Notes: generated by a model from the letters alone, not told the origin. Positions 8,649 through 17,674 are shown, counted from the stretch's first letter. The stretch: 64,000 nucleotides of DNA from CAYFJO01 sp964343305 (GCA_964343305.1 CAYFJO010000006.1:1-64000), one strand, 5' to 3'. Program-made: numbers and translations.

Positions 8649-9012
8649 GATATCTCCAGTGAATTGGAATTCTGGGCGGGGAGTTGAGGGGCGTCGTGAA
8701 GTGTAGCCTGGATTGTAAACAGTCAATGCTTGAGATGCACGTCGTGAATCATCCAATTCGCGGTCAAAAAAGGGGAGACGAGCCCCATTTGACACACCAC
8801 GACATATGACTAAAATGAATGACTGTTAAGTGACCGTTTCCACATACCCCTTGTGGAATTGTTGTGTGGAACGATCTACGAGTCGGTTCTGGTTAAGCCC
8901 CTCAGATCGCAACGGGTCGTCACCGTTCGACCGGGCACCAACCCGCATTCGCCGCTCGCATTGACGTACCTTTTGTTTTCCCACCTCCCTTTTTTGGTAC
9001 GAGAGCGCTGCG
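8649..9012. other. Intergenic region upstream of the esterase and tatA-like genes
   Basis: No gene is seen. This must contain divergent promoters for the esterase (minus) and the tatA-like pair (plus). A short inverted repeat, about 8763-8793 (GTCAAAAAAGGGG ... CCCCATTTGAC), resembles the AAAAGGGGTC repeat family elsewhere in the window. Confidence 0.5.
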
Positions 9013-9240
9013 ATGTCTACCATTTTCGCTTTTGGAATGCCTGGTTTGCCCGAGATCCTGATCGTCGGGGCTGTTATGTTACTGCTGTTTGGCCATCGAT
9101 TGCCAGGTATTATGCGATCGCTAGGCCAGGGGATTGTCGAGTTCAAGAAGGGTGTCAACGACATTCACGATGATGTCGAGGATGCCTCGAGCAAAGACAA
9201 AAAGATCAAGGACGAAGGCTCGGACGAAGACGACGAGTAG
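9013..9240 (+). CDS. TatA/TatE-like twin-arginine translocase subunit
   Basis: This 75-residue protein has the TatA layout: a short N-terminal segment, one transmembrane helix (about residues 13-27, LPEILIVGAVMLLLFG), the hinge RLPG, an amphipathic helix (SLGQGIVEFKKGVND) and an acidic tail. TatA oligomers form the pore for folded-protein export. It lies 52 bp upstream of a second tatA-like gene on the same strand, so they are probably co-transcribed. tatC is not in the window. Calling it TatA rather than TatB is an inference from length. Confidence 0.9.
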   Translation: MSTIFAFGMPGLPEILIVGAVMLLLFGHRLPGIMRSLGQGIVEFKKGVNDIHDDVEDASSKDKKIKDEGSDEDDE

Positions 9241-9292
9241 CCTTGGAAAACCAGCAACCAGTCTTTTAGTCCTAACAACGTGAGGTCTATCT

Positions 9293-9604
9293 ATGTTCGG
9301 ACTCGGAATGAACGAAGTGATCATCATCGGCATCGTTGCCGTTTTGCTGTTTGGCAAACGGCTGCCCGAGGTCGCCAAGTCGTTAGGAAAGAGTTACAAG
9401 CAGTTCCGTCAAGGATTGTCCGACATCCAATCGACGGTCGATATCTCAAGCGACTCTTATAATTCGCCGTCCAGTAATTCGTCGAGTCGGTCGTATGACG
9501 ACTACGATGATTATGACGAGGCGACGGCACCGAAGTTTGAACCACCTCCCAGCGAACCGAAGCCCCAGTCCGAACCGAAGCCCCAGTCTTCGGACGACGA
9601 GTGA
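9293..9604 (+). CDS. Second TatA/B-like translocase subunit
   Basis: This 103-residue protein starts FGLGMNEVIIIGIVAVLLFG, a TatA transmembrane helix, followed by KRLPEVAKSLGKSYKQFRQG, the canonical hinge and amphipathic helix. The C-terminal 55 residues are disordered, rich in Ser, Asp, Tyr and Pro with an EPKPQS direct repeat. It could be TatA or a TatB-like partner of the smaller upstream protein; sequence alone does not decide. GAGG lies upstream of the ATG. Confidence 0.9.
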   Translation: MFGLGMNEVIIIGIVAVLLFGKRLPEVAKSLGKSYKQFRQGLSDIQSTVDISSDSYNSPSSNSSSRSYDDYDDYDEATAPKFEPPPSEPKPQSEPKPQSSDDE

Positions 9605-9633
9605 TATTGGAATTCTGCCATCGTTTCGATGCC

Positions 9634-11010
9634 TTAGTCGCCGTCGAATTCAAACGTGGTTGGCGGTGGGTTGCTTTCGGATGTACCTTGTCGCGGCACA
9701 AAACCATCGCCGGTCGGTGGCGTTTCGATCGCGGAACTTGGCAGACTGGGCGCAAAAGAAGCTGGTGAATTGGCGGCTGATGGTGGCGCAGGTTTCACAG
9801 GCACTACTCCAACGGGATTCTGGTTTAGCGGAATGGGCTCCAACGTTGTAGGCGGCGCGGACCGAAGGATGGATCGGTCGTCGCGCGACGTACGAGCAGC
9901 CGGGCGCGCCGCTGATTCTTGGGCGGATTTGACAACGATCAGCATCGAGATAATGTCGTGGTTCGATAGCGATCGATTTGCGGCGTTCAGGGCATATTCC
10001 GCAATCCCCACATTGTAGTCGCGAATGGCTGCCAAGAAGGCGATCCGCTGGTCTCGCATTTTTTCAAACGAGTCGACGACAAATGAAACGGGCACTTGTT
10101 GCGCATGAAAAGACTCGATCGAAGCCGCCAGAGATTGTCTTGCTGCTTCGACCGCCGAGGCGCGGGCATAGATCAACTCCAGCAGCCGCGGCAGTGTATC
10201 GTTCAGCTTTCGAACGCCGAACGGGACGGCTCGCGATTGAAACAAATCATCGAACTTCGTCTGATACGGTCCAACGAATGGCGGGTCTTCCGGGATCGGC
10301 AGCGATTCAAGTTGACCAGCCGATAGATACGGGGCAAGATCGTGCTGTGAACCAACGGCCGACAGAGTTGCTTCTTTCAGTCGAGCCGCTGAAGCGGTAA
10401 CAGCGGATTGAAGTAATGACTTTTCCAAAACGGTTTCTGGCGGGGATACATTTGACAACAAATCAAACTCAATCGACGCATGGTGGTGGTCGGCCAAAGC
10501 AAGCGACAATCGCCAGTAGGCTCGAATTGCCGCCAGTTGTTGTGAGCGATCCTTCGCGCCGTCAATTGCTTCGATCAGTGCGACTGGTACGCCTCGAATC
10601 GGAGCCTGCTGCGCGAGCATTAATGCTTGTGAGAGCAGAGACTTCGCCAACGCGGGATTCTCGCGGTCGAGAGTTGCCGTGACTTCAACTTCCGCTGACG
10701 CAGGAGCCGCCCCTCTGTCCGATTCGTTACGCCGCAGAATCGATTCCTGGTTCGGTGGCGTCGCATTGATCACGGGTGAATTTGTGGGACTTGTCGGAAA
10801 AGTTCCGGTGGGCGCCGCCGGTGTAACGACTGGCGGTGTTAGATCAACTGTCGGCGACGGTTGTTGTGTCGACGCCGAATTGGTTGGAGGTGTGAGGTCA
10901 ATCGTTTTCGCATCGATTGGCCGTGGCGGCAGCAATTGAGGTTCTTGGAACGGATCGAGACCGACTTGAGCGGTCAGAAGATAGGCAACACAAACTGTCG
11001 CGGCGTGCAT
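9634..11010 (-). CDS. Secreted helical protein of unknown function, Pro/Thr-rich N-terminus
   Basis: This 458-residue protein has a short hydrophobic export signal (residues 1-16), a Pro/Thr-rich low-complexity stretch (about 20-110, with repeated DLTPP) and then a largely alpha-helical body. The helical part, with phrases such as IRDYNVGIAEYALNA, faintly recalls TolC-type outer-membrane efflux helices, but no defining motif is present. The C-terminus is again Pro/Ser-rich. GAGG precedes the ATG at 11008-11010. I do not recognise a family with confidence. It is convergent with the second tatA-like gene, 29 bp away. Confidence 0.7.
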   Translation of the reverse strand: MHAATVCVAYLLTAQVGLDPFQEPQLLPPRPIDAKTIDLTPPTNSASTQQPSPTVDLTPPVVTPAAPTGTFPTSPTNSPVINATPPNQESILRRNESDRGAAPASAEVEVTATLDRENPALAKSLLSQALMLAQQAPIRGVPVALIEAIDGAKDRSQQLAAIRAYWRLSLALADHHHASIEFDLLSNVSPPETVLEKSLLQSAVTASAARLKEATLSAVGSQHDLAPYLSAGQLESLPIPEDPPFVGPYQTKFDDLFQSRAVPFGVRKLNDTLPRLLELIYARASAVEAARQSLAASIESFHAQQVPVSFVVDSFEKMRDQRIAFLAAIRDYNVGIAEYALNAANRSLSNHDIISMLIVVKSAQESAARPAARTSRDDRSILRSAPPTTLEPIPLNQNPVGVVPVKPAPPSAANSPASFAPSLPSSAIETPPTGDGFVPRQGTSESNPPPTTFEFDGD

Positions 11011-11300
11011 CCTTGCACCTCTATTTTGGAGGGATTTCGTAAAGGCGAGGTCCCCGTTGGGGACGATAAGTTGCCATTTTCACCGTGATTCGTCAATCCG
11101 AACTCACCGCATCTATTCGGTGACGTGTAAGTGGCTCGATTCTTGAAATCAACTCAAATTGCCATGAGAGCAAGAGTTATGGCATTTTTCGCGGGTGGCT
11201 TGCGATGGAAACTCATTGGCGTAGAAAATACGATTGTACAGGCCGCAAAATGTGAACGGATTCAAAACCTCGATTCTTGTTCAACGTTAGGGGATAAAAC

Positions 11301-11600
11301 ATGCCAACATTTGACACTGGTTCCTGGGTATCGTTTGTGATCATCGGCGTTCTTGCCGCGTTTTTTGTGGGGTATCTGACAAAGGGCAGAGGCTTCGGCT
11401 GGTTGGGAAATCTGGTGCTTGGTGTCACCGGTGCAATCGTTGGACCGGTCGTCTACGCGTTGGTAATGAAATTGACGAACGGCAAATACGACTTTTTGAA
11501 CCCACTTCCGACGATTCCGCTCGCGGACCTTGCCAAAGCTATGATCGGGGCGTTTTTACTTCTGTTGATTGTCAGTTTTGTGCGCAAGAAAAAAACCTGA
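11301..11600 (+). CDS. GlsB/YeaQ/YmgE family small membrane protein
   Basis: This 99-residue protein has three predicted membrane segments (about residues 8-26, 33-54 and 75-94). The Gly-rich WLGNLVLGVTGAIVG motif is diagnostic of the 'transglycosylase-associated' GlsB/YeaQ family, small inner-membrane proteins often linked to stress. Their biochemical role is not established, and despite the name they are not enzymes. AGGGG lies 7 bp before the ATG. The region upstream (11011-11300) has no gene. Confidence 0.85.
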   Translation: MPTFDTGSWVSFVIIGVLAAFFVGYLTKGRGFGWLGNLVLGVTGAIVGPVVYALVMKLTNGKYDFLNPLPTIPLADLAKAMIGAFLLLLIVSFVRKKKT

Positions 11601-11615
11601 GCGGTATGCCGTCGA

Positions 11616-12308
11616 TTAGAAACCTGGTACGGTCACCGCTTGTCCGTTGTTGCTCGGTCCGAGTTCCAAAATGAACGGCACCGAGTTTTCCGCCCACTTT
11701 TCGGGACTGGGATACGACGCGGCGCTTGATCCGAAGCAACTCTCCAGCATGTCGGTGTGGATCACACCTGGGTTAAAAGCGACCGATGCCAAACCGCTCG
11801 GCAAATCGTCGGCCAAGCCCCGGCTCAATCCTTCGATGGCCCACTTCGTTGTGCAATACGGCGTCACGTCGGACGAAGTGGATCGCCCCCAATAGGAACT
11901 GAAGTTGACAATCACGCCGCTGCCGCGCTCAATCATCGCCGGGACAAAATGCCGGATCGTGTTGTAAACACCCTTGATGTTGACGTCGACAACGTTGGAA
12001 AACTCTTCAGGCGAGACTTCCCAAAGCGGCGCGTTTTCGTTGATGGTCGCTGCACTGTTCAGCAAGATGTCCGGCGGTCCCAATTCAGCAAGGATCGATG
12101 TGGCCCATTGCCCCACCTGTTTTTCGTCGGAAACGTCCACGACTTCAAAACTGTTCGGCGGTCCGTGCTGGTCGAGTAATTCGAGGATGGCTGCCGGCGA
12201 TCGCGAGCAACCGACCACGGTGTGTCCTGCGTGAATAAACCCAGCGGTCATGGCTCGGCCAAGACCTCGGCTGGCACCCGTGACGACGATCAAACGACTT
12301 TTCGGCAT
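11616..12308 (-). CDS. Short-chain dehydrogenase/reductase (SDR)
   Basis: This 230-residue protein has the classical SDR pattern: the dinucleotide-binding TGASRGLG near the N-terminus, the structural NSAAT (NAG-like), the catalytic Ser in NFSSYWG and the YCTTK active site (Tyr-x3-Lys). It reduces or oxidises a small alcohol or ketone with NAD(P)H; the substrate is unknown. I chose the ATG at 12306-12308 because AGGAGGTGG lies just upstream, a near-perfect ribosome site. It is divergent from the coiled-coil gene at 12390. Confidence 0.92.
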   Translation of the reverse strand: MPKSRLIVVTGASRGLGRAMTAGFIHAGHTVVGCSRSPAAILELLDQHGPPNSFEVVDVSDEKQVGQWATSILAELGPPDILLNSAATINENAPLWEVSPEEFSNVVDVNIKGVYNTIRHFVPAMIERGSGVIVNFSSYWGRSTSSDVTPYCTTKWAIEGLSRGLADDLPSGLASVAFNPGVIHTDMLESCFGSSAASYPSPEKWAENSVPFILELGPSNNGQAVTVPGF

Positions 12309-12389
12309 TGGGCCACCTCCTTTCTCACATTTCCGTTGTTGCACGATGACTGGTGGCTTAAAATAAACTTGAAATAAGGAGAAGCCAAG

Positions 12390-13268
12390 ATGGGACGAGT
12401 CGTGTTGCTGGGGATCGCCTGCGTGTTGATTTCGTCAACCGTGACCGAAGCCGATAACAAGAATAAGAACAAGAACCAACCCAAGAATTCACAGAACAAC
12501 CGGGCAATTCAACTTCAGCGTCAACAAGTGCAACGGCAGATTCAAGTCGTCAAATCGCAGGTCGGTGCGGCCAAGAAAGCACTCGATAGCGCCAAAAAGA
12601 CAATTGCGAATGCTACGCCAAAGTTGCGAGCCGCTGAGGGCGAAGTTCAAGCCGCCGCGCGATTCGTTGACGGCGTCAAGTCCGATTCCCGCGCAGCCGC
12701 AGAAAATCTCAGATCGCTGGAAAACCAGATTGAGGAATCATTGGCCAACGATGCATCCTTCGATCGCGTGAAAAAAGCTCTGGAGCAAGCCAAGCAAGGT
12801 CTCGGAGAGGCAAAGACTCGAGTGCTTGAATCTTCAGGTTTACAGCGTAAGTTAAAACCAATTGAAGATGCGGGTGATACCAAGACATTGACTCGATTGC
12901 TGGACGAAGCGCTTGCCGCCAGTGCCGACTATCAAGCTGCTTTGGACGACGTGCGGCAGGCGAATGTGGAATACACACGAGTTCGCCGCGAGGCGTTGGC
13001 CAAGAACCCTCGCTGGTCGTCCGCTGCCGAAGGTGCGAGCGAGGCCAGAATCGAACTGGCCGGCGCGGAAGCATCGCTGCGAGGGAAATTGATTCGCCGC
13101 AACAATGAGCGATCGCGTTTGCAAAAGGCGCAGCAAGTCGCGAAGACTGCCGAGACGACAATCAAGAAAGGTGGGTCGGCGCTGAAGCAACTCGAGGCCA
13201 CGCAAAAGCGATTGAACTCATCGAACCGTAATCAAAACAATCGTCGAAAGAATGGGAAGAAGAAGTAG
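12390..13268 (+). CDS. Secreted coiled-coil protein of unknown function
   Basis: This 292-residue protein has a signal peptide (MGRVVLLGIACVLISSTVTEA) and then an Asn/Lys-rich linker (KNKNKNQPKNSQNN). A long heptad-repeat coiled coil rich in Ala, Lys, Gln and Glu covers about residues 40-280, and the tail is basic and Asn-rich (NRNQNNRRKNGKKK). No enzymatic motif is visible. The low-complexity flanks and long helix suggest a structural periplasmic or envelope protein; that is inference. AAGGAG lies upstream of the ATG. Confidence 0.75.
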   Translation: MGRVVLLGIACVLISSTVTEADNKNKNKNQPKNSQNNRAIQLQRQQVQRQIQVVKSQVGAAKKALDSAKKTIANATPKLRAAEGEVQAAARFVDGVKSDSRAAAENLRSLENQIEESLANDASFDRVKKALEQAKQGLGEAKTRVLESSGLQRKLKPIEDAGDTKTLTRLLDEALAASADYQAALDDVRQANVEYTRVRREALAKNPRWSSAAEGASEARIELAGAEASLRGKLIRRNNERSRLQKAQQVAKTAETTIKKGGSALKQLEATQKRLNSSNRNQNNRRKNGKKK

Positions 13269-13359
13269 GGAGATGCACTTCGCGACGATTCAGGTTACGA
13301 AGTTGTCGCTTGCAGCGCCTTTCTTTGCGTTGGACACAGTGTACTCTTAGTGGTGTTTG

Positions 13360-14199
13360 TCAGAGGACGCGACAGTGCTTTAACATTTCTTCCGCCGAGG
13401 TAATGTAGCTCGTATAGAAGGGGCCGAACTCAGCGTATCGCGCGCTGGCTTCGTCGAATCGCATGGAATAGACGATGTCTTTGAGGAACTCAGGATTCCG
13501 CGCCCACAGCGTCACGCCCCATTCCCAATCTTCGTAACCAACGCCCACCGTGATCAACTGCGAGACTTTGCCGGCAAACGCCATCCCACTGCGTGCGTGT
13601 TCAGACATCATTCTGTTGCGAGCGGAAAAAGGTGTCAGGAACCAATTTTCGCCGACTTCGCGTTTCTTGTTCATCGGATAGAAACACGTCGCCGGCCACG
13701 GGGGAAACTCCGGTGTCAAACGTTGATTGTTCATCGCCGGCAGCCGCGCATCGTAAGCCTTGATTTTGGCTTGGAACGATGGACTATCCCTCTGTTCGCC
13801 TTCGGCAATCAGCCGCTCAGCGTATTGCTCGATGGACGGGACATACTCCGAGATCTCGGTGACAGAAACGAATGAGTAGGTTTGCTGCAACGCGGGACCC
13901 AGTTGGCTGGACATCAATTGTTGGTTGACCGCGTCGATTCTGAGCGGGCAGGTGTCCATGACCATCAACCCGAAATCCGCTTTGTGACCGCTGACGATGC
14001 TGGTCTGCAAGCGGAGTGGCGCCTCCGGCGAGTCTGGCGCGAGGGCGCCAATCACCGTCCGTGCGCCTTGTTGGATCTGAGTTTCGTTCATCCCCGCCAA
14101 TGCGGCTCGATCGAATCGATAGTACAGGTGGCTGCAATGCCAACCCTGTTCGAGTTCGAGCGAAACTGGTGTGTCTTCTTGAGCATGAGGTCGATTCAT
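13360..14199 (-). CDS. chdC: Coproheme decarboxylase / chlorite-dismutase-like heme protein (HemQ/ChdC)
   Basis: This 279-residue protein matches the coproheme decarboxylase family, which turns coproheme III into heme b using peroxide in the coproporphyrin-dependent pathway. Diagnostic features lie in the C-terminal ferredoxin-like half: FYPMNKKR with the catalytic Tyr174, MMSEHARSGM with the proximal heme ligand His201, DWEWGVTLWA, and VYSMRFDEASARYAEFGPFY. The N-terminal half is the degenerate repeat typical of the family. Length is slightly above the usual 250. A related chlorite dismutase would have a distal Arg motif, so assignment as ChdC rests on the Tyr and the overall pattern. Confidence 0.9.
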   Translation of the reverse strand: MNRPHAQEDTPVSLELEQGWHCSHLYYRFDRAALAGMNETQIQQGARTVIGALAPDSPEAPLRLQTSIVSGHKADFGLMVMDTCPLRIDAVNQQLMSSQLGPALQQTYSFVSVTEISEYVPSIEQYAERLIAEGEQRDSPSFQAKIKAYDARLPAMNNQRLTPEFPPWPATCFYPMNKKREVGENWFLTPFSARNRMMSEHARSGMAFAGKVSQLITVGVGYEDWEWGVTLWARNPEFLKDIVYSMRFDEASARYAEFGPFYTSYITSAEEMLKHCRVL

Positions 14200-14284
14200 T
14201 CGTCGTGATTCTCCTTTGTCGGATGACGATTGTGCTTCTTCGTTCTACTACTTTGCGATTTCTTGTTCTGTTGCCCGCATTTCT

Positions 14285-14332
14285 GTAGGACGGATTTCCA
14301 ATCCGTCCGGACGGAATGAAATTCCGTCCTAC
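14285..14332. repeat. Palindromic element (GTAGGACGGA family)
   Basis: The outer arms GTAGGACGGA and TCCGTCCTAC are a perfect 10-bp inverted repeat. Between them are two nested hairpins, GGATTTCCAATCC and GGACGGAATG...ATTCCGTCC. The double-hairpin plan resembles the element at 3419-3471 but the sequence differs. It lies between chdC and the ATPase gene. Confidence 0.75.
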
Positions 14333-14367
14333 GGCTGGTTGCGGCTTGCTGTTAAACAAACTGTCGG

Positions 14368-15864
14368 CTATCCCGCGCCGAGGCCGCGATCGAAGTTGTC
14401 CTGGTCTCGCTGATAGAGTGCCAATTCCGATTCGAAAGTCTCTGAGTTGATTTTCCAGGACGGCTCGCGATCCGTGTGTGCGTTGCAATGCGCCACGAGC
14501 AGTCGGTACATGAACTTAAAAACATGACGCGGAACGCGAAGCGACCGAAGTGCTTCGAACAGCCGCTGGTCCGTCATCGTTTCTTCGAACAGATCGCGAA
14601 CCCCGGCTCCCGACCCGTTGTCCGAGCATGCATGGATGCGCGAGTCGACCACGTCGTACAGGGCCTCACCCGTCCATCCAAAAGAGGAAATCATGTTTTG
14701 TTTGTCGAGCCGTGCACGCTGATAGAATTCGCGATCCTCGCGCTCAACGTAACGGGTCAGCTCGATCGGCAGCATCATTTTCAGGCCCAAGCCGGGATGC
14801 TTGAGAAACTTGTTGTCCAACATCGGCCAGAGCACGACCTTCATCAACTCGGCGGACCCGTTAATCAAATGCGGCTCGTCGATGCGATCGACAAGGACCA
14901 CGATGCCCGTGAAGCCCAGCGTTTCGATGATCCCCTGGAATTTAAACAACAATTCATAGCGATCGTCTGTGCGATCTTTGCTGGGCGTCGGCTGGCCGTC
15001 CAGTTCTGGTTTTGAGAACGTCATCAAAACTTGACGCAGCGCCGTCGAGTCATGATGACCGACACGCACTTTGTTGGTGATAGCCCGCGCAAGGGACCAA
15101 TGGTCCCAAAATCGTTTCACCCAAGGTGCAAAGCCGCCGAAGATGAACAGCAGGCAAAAGTACCACGGTGGCAGCCACCACTCGTTGCGGTACATGGTAA
15201 TGACGATGATCAACGCGATCACAAACCAGCCAATTCCAATCGCAAGACTTTTGAAAGCCATTAGCGAACGAAAGCCTAAACGGGACCGCAGTTCTTCCCA
15301 GCGGCCTTTGAATGTCTGCGCCGTCGATTGGTCGTAACAGGCTGCCAACAGCAAGAGATCGCGGGCTTGATGGCGATCGAGGTCATTGACTCGAGTTTGT
15401 TCGATGCGGGCAACAACCGCATGGCTTGGCTGTCGCACTTCCAACACGCGATCCACCAAACCGGTGACTCCGATTGAAAGAATCGCATCCATGTGGTCCC
15501 AGAGCTGCCATTCCTTGAGGACGCGATCGGCTCGTTTTCTGCGAGCATACCTGGATCGAAAGCGATCGAGAAACGGATTGAAGTCATCGTAATGCATCAC
15601 ATAGCGACGTTGGTCCGGATGTTCGTCGTTGTATTCAGCCAACTGTCGCGCGATTTGCAATCGCATGGCCGTCTTGCCCGACCCTTTTTCGCCAAAGACC
15701 ACCGACGTCGCGGGTTCGGCGGGATCGCCATAGACCTTGTCCCACGCCGGGTGATAGGTCGTACTAATGCAATGGTCTTTGAACACAAGATCTGTCTGCG
15801 CGTCCTCGTCGGCAAAAGGATTGCGTTCAATTCCGTGATGTTCGAGAAACTGTTGGGCCTTCAT
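14368..15864 (-). CDS. Membrane-associated P-loop ATPase (ORC/CDC6- or KAP-like)
   Basis: This 498-residue protein has a Walker A motif GEKGSGKT at residues 58-65 close to the N-terminus and a Walker B-like strand VVLVDRIDEPHL near residue 340. Two adjacent transmembrane helices (about 207-224 and 233-250) interrupt the ATPase region, which recalls KAP-type NTPases with inserted membrane helices. The opening HHGIERNPFADEDAQ is also seen in ORC/CDC6-type planctomycete ATPases. Function is unknown; KAP-like proteins organise membrane complexes or act in defence, but nothing here proves either. I chose the ATG at 15862-15864, which begins the conserved domain. A 90-bp inverted repeat lies just upstream. 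Confidence 0.75.
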   Translation of the reverse strand: MKAQQFLEHHGIERNPFADEDAQTDLVFKDHCISTTYHPAWDKVYGDPAEPATSVVFGEKGSGKTAMRLQIARQLAEYNDEHPDQRRYVMHYDDFNPFLDRFRSRYARRKRADRVLKEWQLWDHMDAILSIGVTGLVDRVLEVRQPSHAVVARIEQTRVNDLDRHQARDLLLLAACYDQSTAQTFKGRWEELRSRLGFRSLMAFKSLAIGIGWFVIALIIVITMYRNEWWLPPWYFCLLFIFGGFAPWVKRFWDHWSLARAITNKVRVGHHDSTALRQVLMTFSKPELDGQPTPSKDRTDDRYELLFKFQGIIETLGFTGIVVLVDRIDEPHLINGSAELMKVVLWPMLDNKFLKHPGLGLKMMLPIELTRYVEREDREFYQRARLDKQNMISSFGWTGEALYDVVDSRIHACSDNGSGAGVRDLFEETMTDQRLFEALRSLRVPRHVFKFMYRLLVAHCNAHTDREPSWKINSETFESELALYQRDQDNFDRGLGAG

Positions 15865-15880
15865 AAGTCCTGCCTGGTTT

Positions 15881-15970
15881 TGTCGGAAAAGGGGTCTGAC
15901 CCTTTCCAATCAAAGCGTTCTTAATCTGTTGATTTTACTTTTGTTAGAGGGTCAGACCCCTCTTCCGACA
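15881..15970. repeat. Long inverted repeat (AAAAGGGGTC family), copy 2
   Basis: A left arm at 15881-15903 (TGTCGGAAAAGGGGTCTGACC and onward) pairs with a right arm at 15948-15970 with one or two mismatches, around a 44-nt AT-rich centre. It shares the AAAAGGGGTC core with the perfect inverted repeat at 32336-32424. Palindromes of this kind are commonly associated with REP-associated Y1 transposases in other bacteria; none is in the window. Confidence 0.7.
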
Positions 15971-16135
15971 CAGCTAATTTCAAATGGATATGGAGAATAG
16001 GTTCTACGAGAATTTCGCGCCTGTAAACCCCCAGCGGATGAGGATCTCTGAGAATTATTCTCTCGCGACGCTCAAAGGAAAAGGATTTGAATGTTGTCGA
16101 AGCCGCCTGGCCGGTTGCTCCCGAATCACCTGGAC

Positions 16136-16696
16136 TTATTTTTTGACGACAAGGCTGTGGACAAGCTGGCGGAACGCCTTCTCTTGGGCCGCGACCGTTT
16201 GTCGGGGACCATAAAATTTGACGTAGTAACGCCCGAGATTTTCCGTTGCAATGATCGCGCCCAGCATACGAAAGTTGGCCTGCCGCGGTTCATTGCGATA
16301 TTCGCTGCCGCGATAGGTGCCCGTAATGTCGACCAGCGTGACCTTTTGTCCCGCGACCTCAATCTCTTTCACCTCCGTGCGTTCGGACGTTGGCTTTCCA
16401 TCCGGTTGGAAATACTGCGCCCGCCAATAATTCGTTATCGCTTCGACACCACCGCCCGCGCCTCCGACCGTGACTCGTCCCTGAACCTTGTCCTCCTTAG
16501 CCTTCGCAACGACAAACTCCTGGGTCACAATCGCACGAAACTTCGGTTCCTGCTCGGTCCACGTTGAGGGAACGGTTAGTTCCAGCTTGCCTCCCGCCAG
16601 AATGATCTTGGCTTTCGGCGGGTCTTTCGCCATGAGGGCGTTGGGTAAGATGAATATCAACAGCAAGAGTGATTTAATGAGGAGGGATCGATTCAT
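16136..16696 (-). CDS. Secreted protein of unknown function
   Basis: This 186-residue protein begins with a clear signal peptide (MNRSLLIKSLLLLIFILPNALMA) and a beta-rich body. The pattern LELTVPSTWTEQEPKFRAIV resembles periplasmic proteins that assess gluconeogenesis- or lipoprotein-like ligands, but I recognise no named family. I placed the start at 16694-16696 because GGAGGG lies upstream and the signal peptide begins there; an in-frame extension to 16786 is arginine- and proline-rich and implausible. It is followed on the same strand by nothing close, and it is downstream of the zinc-ribbon/GYF gene. Confidence 0.7.
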   Translation of the reverse strand: MNRSLLIKSLLLLIFILPNALMAKDPPKAKIILAGGKLELTVPSTWTEQEPKFRAIVTQEFVVAKAKEDKVQGRVTVGGAGGGVEAITNYWRAQYFQPDGKPTSERTEVKEIEVAGQKVTLVDITGTYRGSEYRNEPRQANFRMLGAIIATENLGRYYVKFYGPRQTVAAQEKAFRQLVHSLVVKK

Positions 16697-16797
16697 CGTT
16701 GCGTCTTTCGTGGACGGCGTTTTTTGTGGCAGTAGGCCGGGACGATCGCAGCGTCCGGCGGGGGTTTCTTGGGTCGGTCGAGCCAACTGGATGAAAC

Positions 16798-17646
16798 CTA
16801 CAAACGTGTATCATTGGACGATGGTTGTGGCGTGCTGGTAGAATCCATTTTGGCAACAATGTGAATTCGCGGGCGAGCCGAGCGCAAGCTGGACTCACCT
16901 TCATCCGAATCGCCGCCGGAGCTTACCAGTAGGAAGACAAATATAATTGTAAGCAGGACGACCAGCAGTCCCAAAATCGCAATGATTGCGACGCCCATGC
17001 CGTTGTTGCTGCGACGACGAGAGCGAGATCGCGTGGTGGTCGTTGGACTGCCGTTTGTGGGCGAACCAACGCTGACCGGCGAGGCGGACGGCGATGGCGT
17101 CGCGGGACTCGGCGCGGCGGGTGTCTTTTTTTCACCGCCAAGTTCCGGAAACTCGGGACCAGACAATCGCCAATCGTCCCAGCCTTCGCGCCAAATTAGC
17201 GAATCAGCGCTGACTCGACCTTCGCCGATCCAACGGCGCATCACTTCTCCGTCAGCGGGTCCGTATTGGCCGCCCGACGGGGGACGGACGTACCAGATCG
17301 CATTGGGAGCTTCCGCAATTGGATCCTTGATCGTGGGGACATCTGGATTGGGTGGCGTGGCGGGTGCGGCAACCGGTTTGGCCGTCGGGACGGCAGTAGC
17401 CACCGGAACGGCTTTTTGATTCTCGGACGATGCCGCGGGTGCTCCTGGGGTGGACGCTGCAGGTCCGTTGCCCATATCAGGAGGTGCAACCGCGACTTCT
17501 CTATTGTCCTTGGACGACGGGATCTGGCTTTCCGCCGGAATCAAAACCCGCGCACCACAATGGGGGCAGATCCCTTTCTTGCCGGCCAGAAATGCCTTGA
17601 CATTCAGCTTTCGATCGCATGCGTCGCAATAAAAGCGAATTCCCAT
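16798..17646 (-). CDS. Zinc-ribbon, GYF_2-domain membrane protein
   Basis: This 282-residue protein opens with a zinc ribbon (FYCDACDRKLNV ... GICPHCGARV, two CxxC pairs). A Pro/Ala-rich linker follows, then a GYF_2 domain at about residues 115-165 with YVRPPSGGQYGPADGEVMRRWI and DSLIWREGWDDWR. After a second Ser/Pro linker, a single transmembrane helix (about 220-243, MGVAIIAILGLLVVLLTIIFVF) leads into a short tail. GYF_2 domains bind proline-rich partners and are frequent in planctomycete membrane proteins. The topology suggests the domains face the cytoplasm; that is inference. Confidence 0.82.
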   Translation of the reverse strand: MGIRFYCDACDRKLNVKAFLAGKKGICPHCGARVLIPAESQIPSSKDNREVAVAPPDMGNGPAASTPGAPAASSENQKAVPVATAVPTAKPVAAPATPPNPDVPTIKDPIAEAPNAIWYVRPPSGGQYGPADGEVMRRWIGEGRVSADSLIWREGWDDWRLSGPEFPELGGEKKTPAAPSPATPSPSASPVSVGSPTNGSPTTTTRSRSRRRSNNGMGVAIIAILGLLVVLLTIIFVFLLVSSGGDSDEGESSLRSARPRIHIVAKMDSTSTPQPSSNDTRL

Positions 17647-17674
17647 TCAGTTTCCAACAGTTTTGGGCACAAAA

